A stretch of 64,000 bases of DNA from Beta vulgaris subsp. vulgaris (Eukaryota > Streptophyta > Magnoliopsida > Caryophyllales > Amaranthaceae), in assembly GCF_026745355.1 (NCBI RefSeq), contig NC_079210.1:28835218-28899217 (forward strand). The letters run 5' to 3'. Of the stretch, positions 50,001 through 57,151 are shown piece after piece; the stretch's first letter is position 1; each line of letters opens with the position of its first letter. Below the pieces are notes generated by a model. It had not been told where the DNA came from. It saw only the letters and a program-made list of their open reading frames with translations, and ran no database searches. Position numbers and translations under genes: made by a program.

Positions 50001-50403
50001 CACTGGTGCCTGCTGGCCGTTTCTTTGCAGCGGCTTTCTCGGCCAGAGCTTTTGAAGTTGGGGCATTTTTCTGAAAAAGATTGGAATGCTCGTCAAGATA
50101 TCAATCAGGACGAATTGATCCTCAAATAAGCAACTCGTCCAACACTATTCTAGACGGACTGCCCCTCGAAGAGGCAAACCGTCAAGATATCAACCAGGAC
50201 GGGTTGCTGTTCAGATGAGTAACTCGTCCTATGCTACACCAGACGGACTGTCCTCCTAAGAGGCAAGCCGTCAAGAATTCAACCTAGCCGAGTTGCTTCT
50301 TGGGAAGTTAGCTCGTCCTGTGTTTCTCTGGACGAATTGCCCATGGGTAGACAAGTCGTCCAGGCACCATCTTGACGGGTTACCCTCCAAAGTAGCAGAC
50401 GCG

Positions 50404-50440
<37 letters not shown>

Positions 50441-53400
50441 AAAAATATGAATACATATACAAAGCTCACCAAGGTGTCGGCCCTCTTTTCGGCACCTGAC
50501 TTGCTGTACTCCTTCCATAGAGTATCCGCAAATCTGGATGAGCTCATATCTCCTATCCAAGACTTCCTGAGCTTGCTCCTGGCTGAATCTGAAAGAGAGA
50601 AAAACAAATGTTGGACGAATGATAATTAAGTCTAGAAATTTGTACTTGGAAGATTCTCAGTTGATATACCTCTGTCCTCGTCCTGCCTTAAGCCGGCAGC
50701 GACCAGGAAGTTGTCATGGTAAAACATTTCCTTAAAAGGAATCCAATTGGACGGACCTTTGAAAGAAACATCTTCCATAGTATACTCCGAAATCCGGAAG
50801 TACTCCACCATCTCTTCGGCAGAGTTACTCTCCAGTTCCAGGTATGAGGCCATCCGTCCAGTGTTTGTGGTTGTCCGACTAAAATACCGAAGACGGTTTG
50901 CCACCGCTTTATTAGGGCCTGGACGAAGAGGAACTCGCCCTTCCATGAGTGCATCTTGGAAGTCTTATCCCAAGACGTCAAGAATCCTTGACGATTGCAC
51001 ACGCTCAGCCAACTTCCTTCAATGGTCCTAGGGACCTTGGCAACATAGTGAATATGAGTGAAAGCGGCCAGAGAAGGGTCCTTTCCCTTTAAGTTGCAGA
51101 CGGCCAGAAAGGTGAGGATATTTTGCCAAGAGTTAGGGGCAAGCTGGTTATGTCCTATGCCGTAATACTGAAGAAGTTGGCTGATGAAGGGTGAAGGGGA
51201 AAGCGCAGGCCGGCATCTAAGCCAGCCGATAAACTGCAAAATGGCCTGGAGGAGCACTGAAAATAGTGTCCTCTCGGCCGGGAAGGACAAAGTGGTAGCC
51301 GGGCATGGGCATTGCCACCGAAAAAGGTCTAAGGTCTGAGCCTAATCGTCCTAACCATGAGTTATCGGCCAAGATGAACCTAGGGTCAGAAAGGGGACCT
51401 AGCCGCCGTCTTATTTCAGACGAGGTGGTTGATGGCTCCTCTGAGCCACTAGCAGGGTCAGAAGAGCTAGCCGTCCTCGGCTCATCTGAGATCGTCCTAT
51501 GTATGGACGGGCTGGCTTCTGGGGAGCCCCTGACTTCTGGTTCCTCCTCGGCATGTTCAGGAGAAGGAGTGTGGTAGGCAGGACGAGCGCTTTGATCTCT
51601 CGTTCTCCTTCGGCCGGAATTCGCCCAGTGGATTCCTCCCTTTCAGAGCTAGAGGCCGGCATGGTTACCCCTCTTCTGATGCGAGCCGTTTGCTTGACGC
51701 GCGCCAGATTACCCTGCACAGGTAAAGACTGGGTCGTCTGACTTTGCCGTCCATGGCTAAAGATAAAGAATGCATGCCCGGCCAAGATAGGACCAACTCT
51801 AGAAGATGCCGAGGAAGTTAGGCCCTCTGTTCTAGGGTTAGCACCAACCCTTGAGCGGCCGGAATTGTTCGAGGAAGAGGACGAATCCATTTTCTTAAAA
51901 TATGTGTGCAATCAAGAAAAGAGTTGAGAATATACCTGTAGAAGAAAATTCGGACGAATGTCGAAGATGACTTGAAACCTCGGACGAGCAAGACAAACAA
52001 TTGCAAGAGCTTGGACGGAAGTTGTTCTTCTCTCTAAAAAGCTCAGTAAAAATTTGCAGAGTCTCTCTCTCTAGAAAATTTCTCAGCAAAGTTAAAATGA
52101 TTCCAGGAGCGACTAAGGCACATATTTATAGAGGGGTGAAAATGACCCTCTCATCCGGTAAAAGTAACCGTTGTTCATAGGAAGTTGACCTGTGGAGACC
52201 GGCAAAATGGCGCCCCTTTTTTGAAAAAGAGAAGAGCAGTTCCAGGTCGGTTCAAAGAGGAAGATTAACCGTCTTGGCGCTCAAAAGATAATAACTTCCT
52301 CTTTTAAGGGGCAAATGTTGTAGCCTAAAAAATAAACGGCTCTGGTACTGACACGTGGCTTCATCTGAGCCTAACATGTGGCATACATGCAGGGGAATAA
52401 AAGTACAAAAGGGCCTGAAGGTGACAGGCCTAAAAGTACGTTTCTCTGAAAACGTACTAAAAAGACCTTCTTCTGGCCCCAAAAACTGTACTTAGGCCCA
52501 GTAAGTCTGATTTACACCTTTATATGAAAGTGAGGTGTACTGACCAGTTAACAGCTGCCACGTGTCCCAAAACTTTGATTAGCCAATCAGATGCTCCCAA
52601 ATTAGGGTGACATCAAGGCACAGCAGTCATTTCAAACAGTATAAATAGTCCTTGATTTCAGGGTGAAAGGTACGTTTTTCAGGGCATAGTACTGTTACTC
52701 TGTCATAAATTCTTCTCTCTCTCTCTCTACTTTCTCTCTCTAAAAGTTCCTTTACATCCCTGATATCTGACTTAAGCATCGGAGGGGGAAATACCACCCA
52801 AACCTCCAGGGTGGGTCCCTTTTTTGCAGGTTGCTGGTCAGGAGTTTGCTTCGGGATTTGAACCAGTCATTGTTGCACAAGTCTCCAGTTCTTAGAACCC
52901 ATCTTTGGGAGTTGTGATATAAATTGCTAGTTTTACACTACATAACACCAGTCAACTTCAAATATTTAAGCCAAAATTGTCAACAACTACCTAATAAATA
53001 TCACTTTTCATAAACACCTACCTAATATAAAACTTTTTTAATTCAACTACCTAATATAGCTATTCCGTCAACATAACACTACCAAAACCGTTAACTTTTG
53101 AATTTTCCGTCAATTTTTCGAAAATCCCCAATTATATGAACACTAATTTCGATCATTTCAAAAAACCCCAATTTGATGAACCTTAATTTCATCAATTTTT
53201 CCACAAATTCCAATTTATAAACTAATTCCCCAAAATCTCAATTTATAAACCCAGATTTATTAATTTCTACTTAAGGAAAATTAATGAAATCCCCAATTAC
53301 TTAACAAATAAGGGTTTAGAAATTGGGGTTTTGGGAAATTAATGAAATATGGGTTTATAAATTGGGATTTGGGGAAAATTGATGAAATTAAGATGTATTA

Positions 53401-56400
53401 AAATGGGGTTTGAAATAGTTAAAGTTAGGGTTCATGTAATTGGGGATTTTCGAAAAGTTAACGGAAAATTCAAAAGTTAACGGTTTTGGTAGTGTTATGT
53501 TGACGGAATAGCTGTATTAGGTAGTTGAATTAAAAAAGTTTTATATTAGGTAGTTGTTTATGAAAAGTGATATATATTAGGTAGTTGTTGACAATTTTAG
53601 CAATATTTAATCAACAGTGTGGAACTGATTAATCTCCATGGTGTTACTTGTTGGATGTAAAAACCATGAGTATTCTTTGAAACCGAAAAATTTTCTAACT
53701 TTGTTGAAAACTGCTGCTCTTCCATTAGGTTGCAATTAATGGAGATATTAGTTTTTAGTTGTAAAACAATACGTAAAAAAAGTTTGGAATACTTGACAAA
53801 CCTGTTGATAGAGATAATATTCTAGAAACAAGGGAAGTGAATCACAAGCTAAAAATGTTTGCTTATATCAATTTAAAGATTGATACATCTTTTCTTTAAT
53901 TCATGTTTGTGAGCTAGTATCCTTCTGGAATAATCCCTTGTCCTTTGGCGTTTTTTTTCTTGTTATAATTTTTGTAAGGGTTGTCTAAAATCTGATTCAC
54001 TTCGGTGTCCTTTCTCCTTTGTCCTTTACATCGACCACTACAATAGATAATCAGAGTGATGCATAGCATTTTTCACTAGCTATTTAACTGTATATTGGTC
54101 AGGGCCAATACAAGAACAATATCCCAAACCTGAGATTATTGAATGATAAATCGATTTTATGTCTAGTATATCTCTATCATATAAGGGAAGGAGGGAGCAA
54201 TGGTGTCCTCCTTTAAAATGCCTATTTTGCCCCCGTTTCATCTCTAAATTACAAAAGGAATGTCAAAATCAAAATCGACACTCAAAGAAAACTACCGAAA
54301 ATTAATTTACAACATTCACTCACAAATCACTTAAAAGAAGAAACTTTACAAATCACTCATACAATTTAGAAAATCATGTTATAAAAATCACGCAAATCAC
54401 TCAAATAATCGGAAAACTTTATTAAAACTAATTAAAATTAACATACAAACTAAAACTACTAACCTAGAACGTCAATACATACAAAAACATTTACAAAAAT
54501 TTACTTACAAATCACTATTCTCAAGAACCATTCACAATTAATGTGGGTCATGATAAAAAAAAATAGAGGTGTATTTGTAGTGAAATTGAAATTTAGAAGT
54601 TAGACAAGGTAAAAAATTATTTACTTTTTTTATAGTGTTTCCTATATATAATATAACTTTTACATATATTTGGACCTATCTTTTTCTATTATATACTAGC
54701 GATTAATTATCAAGGTAAAAAAGGTTTATGTAAAATATCATTCAAGAATTAAAGTACAACATATCTCTATTATATAAGGGAATGGGGGAGCTATGGTGTC
54801 CCCGAATGAAGAGACTATGTTACTCCCTTCCCATTCTAAATTACAAATTTACTTACAAATCAAAGGGGGCATCAAACAAAAATACCAAAAATAATTATAA
54901 CAATTACTCACAAACTACAACCTATGAAAAAATTGACTTGAAACAAAGTGTCCACTTTCTTTATAATTTATGAAGTACTGTACTTAATTCAAAAATCAAC
55001 TAAAAATTATAATATTAGAAATCATAAATAAATTCAATAAAATTTCTATTTTGTTCATAGAACTTAACTTTCAAAAGTCAAAAAAAAAAAAAAAAGAATG
55101 GTGAGAGATTTAAGTGACAGAAACTAAACCACTCAAATTTTGCAACTAAAAACAATTATACTTCATATGTCTAATGTTCAAATTTCGACTCTTATGCCGA
55201 AGAAAATCGAGTTTCTGTTTCGACAAAAAATTCAAGCACACATCGCGTGCAAAAAATTCTAGTAACTTATAGGTCAAGGGGAGTTATGGTGTCCCTAATG
55301 AAATGTCTTTTTTGTCCTTAGCTAAATATATACTTAATTAGTTAATTAAATATTCAGATTTTGTATACTTATATCCTTTCCTAATTTGAAAATGGGTCAA
55401 AATTCCAATAATAAACTAAATAAGCATTAACAAAGTAACTTAACATAATGAGAAAAATGGTTACTCAATAAAAAAAATTACAAATTTAATTTAACTACAA
55501 AACTTTACATCTAAATGTTTATCTTAATTTCTAAACACTTTATAGATTACAGTAGTTGCATAACAATAATTATAATCACACTTCTATAATTATATTTTGA
55601 TAAAATTTATTAAGAATAGACCCAAACAATCGACGCATGCATCGCGTGCACAGAAGACTAGTGGTTAATATGGAAGGACATCTCAAACATGGAATTTATG
55701 ATGCCGGATTTTCTTTTTGTATTTTGTATGTATCAATATAATATTTCTTTTATGAATCTTAATATTCTTATTATGGTAAATATGGTTAACTCTGAACTAT
55801 AGTAACAGTTACACCTTTAGAGTCAATAATTTTTTTTATAGAAAATAACCTTATAGTCGATATTGGCTATTGAATTAGCAACATGATTCCCTTCACAATA
55901 TATATCTGATAGAATAATACTAAAATGAGTTCAAATCTTCTTATTTGATGATTATTATCGTTTATATTTTTAAATATTAAAAGGTGGATCATAATGTTAA
56001 TAATGACTAATAAAAAGAGTGGCATAGAAATAGTAACGGAATAATTATTGTCCACTCTTAAGAAAACTAATTTCCACCCATTGTCAATCAAAGAATTTTT
56101 TTTGGAAAAAGTAGTAATCCTAGAATTTAAAAGTTTTTGCCCAAACCAAAAGCTCTCTGGAACTCGTACATGATATTGAATGATATTTTGCAGGTGGGAC
56201 TTGTTCGAATACAAGGGAAATCTATCAGTCGAATTGCCGAGAGAAGTCGCCTACAAACGGGGTATGAGAACATGGTTGTCATGGTTAAAGAAAAACGTGG
56301 ATCCCAATAAAACATCAGTGTTCTTTCGAAGCATTTCGCCTACACATACAGCTCGTAAATATGATCAATGGTGCTACAATGAAACGCGACCTAAGAAGTA

Positions 56401-56701
56401 TGATTCCTATGAGTTAGGCTCCGCCAAAAGTTTGGTTGGTGTGATTGAGAGGCTGATAAAAGGAATAAAGACATTACAAGTCAAGTACTTGAATATTACC
56501 AAGCTCTCCGAATATAGAATTGATGCACATCCATCAATTTATACTACAGAATCGAACAGTTTGACAAAAAAGCTGGAGGACAATAGATCAGGTTTTCTTG
56601 ATTGTAGCCATTGGTGTCTTCCGGGGTTGCCTGATACATGGAATAGATTATTATATGCTTCAATATACTTTCAGACTTTAGGAGATATGCCAACTTTATA
56701 G
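38039..56701 (+). CDS. TBL: TRICHOME BIREFRINGENCE-LIKE protein (PMR5N / PC-esterase), four exons
   Basis: Exons 38039-38502, 38921-39092, 39175-39359 and 56194-56701, all with GT-AG introns, join into an open frame of 442 residues. Residues 13-29 form a single membrane anchor, as in type II Golgi proteins; a Pro/Thr-rich stem follows. The PMR5N domain starts at ECDMFHGRWV (about 99) and includes CPFIEKGLSC and NGRPDFEYENWRWE. The esterase-like domain has the GDS motif (GDSI, 174-177), NSGHWW (261-266), DAHPS (384-388) and DCSHW (410-414), giving the Ser and DxxH residues of this family. Relatives O-acetylate cell-wall xylan, mannan or pectin in the Golgi. The start ATG has good context and no upstream in-frame alternative. 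Which TBL member, and which polymer, cannot be told. Intron 3 is 16,834 bp long because of transposon insertions. Confidence 0.93.
39360..39995 (+). other. TBL intron 3, first part
   Basis: AT-rich intron DNA beginning with the donor GTATGT. ACTAGTATTTGAGTCCAAAC at about 39529 and GCATGCACGCGTTTT near 39820 resemble Helitron-type ends but cannot be paired. Confidence 0.5.
39996..40777. mobile_element. hAT element in TBL intron 3, 8 bp TSD
   Basis: Ends TACTGGCGGAT and, reversed from the right, CAGTGGCGGATCTTAAC, with perfect GTCAAAGT flanks (39988-39995 and 40778-40785). A GGGGCCGGTGGGGGC stretch follows the left end, mirrored by GGCCCC near the right. No transposase. The termini share CAGTGGCGGA with the element at 20521-21528. 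Confidence 0.9.
40820..41069 (-). mobile_element. Helitron 3' end, minus strand
   Basis: ACTAG at 40819-40823 followed by a hairpin-like TCGCGATGCGTGCGA reads on the minus strand as a hairpin plus CTAG and T, the 3' signature of the Helitron family seen at 25435 and 55262. Its 5' end was not found; the Tat element inserted 250 bp further on. Confidence 0.5.
41075..41701 (+). repeat. 5' LTR of the Tat element
   Basis: 627 bp, TGTTGTAGCC to CTACATAACA. TATAAATAGTCC at 41400-41411 is the probable promoter, followed by a CT-rich leader. It differs from the 3' LTR by one T in the CT-tract, one G after CAGTTCTTA, and a short replaced stretch after TTCGGGATTT. Confidence 0.95.
41702..41722 (+). promoter_or_regulatory. 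Primer-binding site of the Tat element
   Basis: TGGCGCCGTCTGTGGGGA at 41704-41721, two bases after the LTR, resembles the tRNA-complementary sites beginning TGGCGCC used by Tat and Athila elements. The exact priming tRNA is not identified here. Confidence 0.8.
41731..43600 (+). pseudogene. Tat gag, frameshifted
   Basis: The plus strand encodes a Gag-like polyprotein in several frames: a variable N-terminus from the ATG at 41731, then the capsid-like PTIDPFDGTTDPDDHLSAYK and FPATLKGVAQKWFNNLPP (42550-42716), then GLRPGSFKFDLVKKKITT near 42915, and a zinc-binding tail YCHFHKDCGHETNECKHLK (43285-43341) with the Cys/His pattern usual for Tat elements. Frame changes near 42090-42380, 42720-42840, 42970 and 43140 break it. 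Gag would form the virus-like particle. Confidence 0.85.
43653..44327 (+). pseudogene. Tat aspartic protease and linker
   Basis: The 224-residue frame has the protease active site ILIDTGSSTDIISADCLSR at about residues 13-31, then IIGFGGGVIHPMGT and YNVILGRPTLNHIKAV. The DTGS triad is intact. A lysine-rich linker follows (KKVKGQISELKEEIEK) and ends with a stop at 44325-44327. The next frame continues after that stop with the run-up to the reverse transcriptase (44331-44584). Confidence 0.9.
44585..45496 (+). pseudogene. Tat reverse transcriptase
   Basis: The 303-residue frame covers nearly the complete domain: VMVPKPNGTWRMCVDYTDLN, HALLSFMDAYSGFHQIPM with the first catalytic Asp, RMPFGLRNAPATFQRL, YIDDMIVKS as the catalytic YxDD box, and the thumb and connection region to FEWSDEAEVALQQVKDHL. 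The first residues sit in another frame (44331-44633), joined by a frameshift near 44585-44600. A second shift near 45470 moves into the RNase H frame. Confidence 0.95.
45454..45780 (+). pseudogene. Tat RNase H (gypsy type)
   Basis: The frame reads PVYFVSHVLKDAENRYSSIE, KFGLALLMASRKLRPYF, then HSILVYTDQPLRQVLHKMDA and LKWAVELNMFDLTFEPRKAI. These are the usual blocks of the first, gypsy-type RNase H, with many catalytic positions degenerate as is normal in Tat elements, where the second RNase H takes over. It ends at a stop at 45778-45780. Confidence 0.9.
45825..46200 (+). pseudogene. Second, archaeal-type RNase H of the Tat lineage
   Basis: MVDGSSTANGCGAGIIFQSP carries the first catalytic Asp; NNEAEYEALLAGIKMCKAAG carries the Glu. 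After a frameshift near 46000, DSLLVVSQVNGEFECKELSM supplies the next Asp and ENHQADALSKLASS the last. The presence of this domain between the gypsy RNase H and the integrase assigns the element to Tat. The single frameshift inactivates this copy. Confidence 0.9.
46350..47517 (+). pseudogene. Tat integrase, two overlapping frames
   Basis: The first frame (46355-47110) holds the zinc region (HIGGRALAERALRTGYFWPS, CDSCQKHG) and the catalytic core: WGMDILGPFP (Asp), IVFDNGPQFE (Asp), HPQANGQVEAFNK (Glu). A frameshift near 47070 leads to the second frame (47032-47517), with TPFMMVYGSEAVLPIEVEEP and the C-terminal LTPNWEGPYKIIEVVQNGTF. Apart from the shift, the domains look complete. Confidence 0.93.
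47518..48648. other. Non-coding spacer of the Tat element with CGTCC motifs
   Basis: Between the integrase stop and the end of the antisense gene there are no credible ORFs. The stretch is studded with GACGAGTTGCT and CTCGTCCA-type words, irregularly spaced and in both orientations, similar to those at 50080-50390. Confidence 0.7.
48649..51890 (-). CDS. Antisense multi-exon gene of the Tat element
   Basis: Exons, read on the minus strand: about 51890-50670, 50588-50470, 50070-49357 and 49257-48649, with GT-AG introns (GTATAT, GTGAGC, GTACAT donors; TTTCAG acceptors). The start MDSSSSSNN gives a Ser-rich N-terminus. The middle of exon 1 (LAPNSWQNILTFLAVCNLK, HSWKGEFLFVQ) resembles the 'putative gypsy type transposon' domain family (PF04195 type). 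Exon 3 starts with a basic, NLS-like stretch (PPSKKAKGFTAKRKKTTR); exon 4 is a long coiled coil (ELRKENKKLVHDVT onward) with an acidic end (ESSEDEEGEDNAEAQDEED). Tat elements are known to carry extra ORFs, some antisense. Two or three single-base frameshifts lie in exon 1. Function unknown. Confidence 0.8.
50080..50395. repeat. Irregular ~90 bp repeats in intron 2 of the antisense gene
   Basis: The block recurs as GACGGGTTGCT, CTCGTCC, AGACGGACTG and AGAGGCAA(A/G)CCGTCAAG at roughly 90 bp spacing, at least three times. Part of the same vocabulary is present at 47930-48060. It is followed by a 30-plus A-run at 50408-50439. Confidence 0.75.
52121..52130 (-). promoter_or_regulatory. TATA box for the antisense Tat gene
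   Basis: On the minus strand TATAAATATG lies about 235 bp upstream of the MDSSS start codon at 51890 and just inside the 3' LTR. It is the best placed TATA-like box and supports independent antisense transcription. Confidence 0.55.
52301..52315 (+). promoter_or_regulatory. Polypurine tract of the Tat element
   Basis: AAGGGGCAAA directly precedes the 3' LTR at 52316. It is the usual place for plus-strand priming. Confidence 0.65.
52316..52947 (+). repeat. 3' LTR of the Tat element
   Basis: 632 bp, nearly identical to 41075-41701; the five extra bases are accounted for by three small length differences. It is followed by the CCAGT target duplication. Confidence 0.95.
52970..53601. mobile_element. 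Mutator-type foldback element, 9 bp TSD
   Basis: The element starts GCCAAAATTGTCAACAACTA and ends with the near-perfect reverse complement. The inverted arms are long, covering most of the 632 bp; the arms at 52970-53130 and 53450-53601 pair closely, with a few differences. The 9 bp AATATTTAA lies on both sides (52961-52969 and 53602-53610), the length expected for Mutator-like elements. No ORF. Confidence 0.9.
53611..54170 (+). other. TBL intron 3, AT-rich stretch
   Basis: Apart from being intronic I see no named feature here. It contains no ORF above background and no paired inverted ends. Confidence 0.5.
54171..54763 (+). mobile_element. Helitron-like element, 3' end uncertain
   Basis: The start TCTCTATCATATAAGGG, preceded by A, then GGAGCAATGGTGTCC, matches the 5' end of the neighbouring Helitron at 54764. 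A CTAG occurs at 54696-54699 but lacks the GC-rich hairpin before it and is followed by C, not T. Confidence 0.5.
54764..55262 (+). mobile_element. Non-autonomous Helitron (499 bp)
   Basis: It begins TCTCTATTATATAAGGG after A, and ends with GCACACATCGCGTGC (short hairpin), a spacer and CTAG followed by T. These are the expected Helitron signatures. Non-coding. Confidence 0.85.
55263..55661 (+). mobile_element. Second Helitron, abutting the first
   Basis: It ends GCATGCATCGCGTGC, spacer, CTAG at 55658-55661, followed by T. The left end, GGGGAGTTATGGTGTCC from about 55276, is a decayed version of the family 5' end and lies immediately behind the CTAG of the preceding Helitron. Confidence 0.7.
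55662..56193 (+). other. End of TBL intron 3
   Basis: AT-rich; ends with the acceptor TATTTTGCAG at 56184-56193. The minus-strand ORF at 55867-56214 is not supported by any similarity. Confidence 0.7.
56194..56701 (+). CDS. TBL: TBL exon 4
   Basis: The last exon follows a TATTTTGCAG acceptor. Its first base completes the Lys codon split at the end of exon 3, and the next codon is Trp (WDLFEYKG). It carries DAHPS and the DCSHWCLPGLPDTWN block, and ends with TAG at 56699-56701. Without this exon, 16.8 kb from exon 3, the protein lacks the catalytic His and Asp. Confidence 0.93.
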
Positions 56702-57151
56702 CAGAAAATTTTGATATTTTTTTCTTAGGCGATATTATCTTTTAAGATTTTATGGTTGTTTTGATACGTCTCATCAAAGATGGGATATATTCAAATTTGT
56801 TAATGTACTCCCATTTTATATTTATTAACATTGTTGAGTTTATTCTCAGAGAGATGAATGGACGAAGAATGTGAATGACCAAACTAAGGTGTTGTGAGAA
56901 GACAATATACATAAACATCGAATGTCTAGTTGACGCATGACAATTTTCCTCATGTTCCGAGGAGTTGGCATTAGGCGGGATCAAATTTATAACACAACCA
57001 CCCTCTCAGGGTTAAATTTGTTTTTTACTCATGATAAGGCCTAAGTGGTTGCACACCGAGGTCACAAGGTAGTTAGCCAAAGTCCCGTCGTATTACAATT
57101 CCTAAGGTTAATTGTACACATTTGATCATCAATAGTACTTGAAAAATCGAT
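56702..57151 (+). other. TBL 3' flank
   Basis: Probably contains the 3' untranslated region. I see no clear poly(A) signal that can be singled out and no further gene. Confidence 0.5.

Larger units (their letters stand above)
41075..52947 (+). mobile_element. Complete Tat-lineage Ty3/gypsy retrotransposon in TBL intron 3
   Basis: The 11,873 bp element has LTRs at 41075-41701 and 52316-52947, target duplication CCAGT (41070-41074 and 52948-52952), a primer-binding site and a purine-rich tract. The order on the plus strand is gag, protease, reverse transcriptase, RNase H, a second (archaeal-type) RNase H, and integrase. The second RNase H is the hallmark of the Tat group (Retand, Ogre, Grande type). 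A multi-exon gene lies on the opposite strand in the 3' third. The LTRs differ at only a handful of places, so the insertion is recent. Several single-base frameshifts interrupt gag-pol. Confidence 0.95.

Noticed and set aside
50271..50607. ORFs with long Phe runs on the minus strand
   Set aside because: They read through the 30-plus A-run, which lies in an intron of the antisense gene.
54696..54699. CTAG as 3' end of the Helitron starting at 54171
   Set aside because: There is no GC-rich hairpin before it and the next base is C, not T; kept only as a possible but unproven end.
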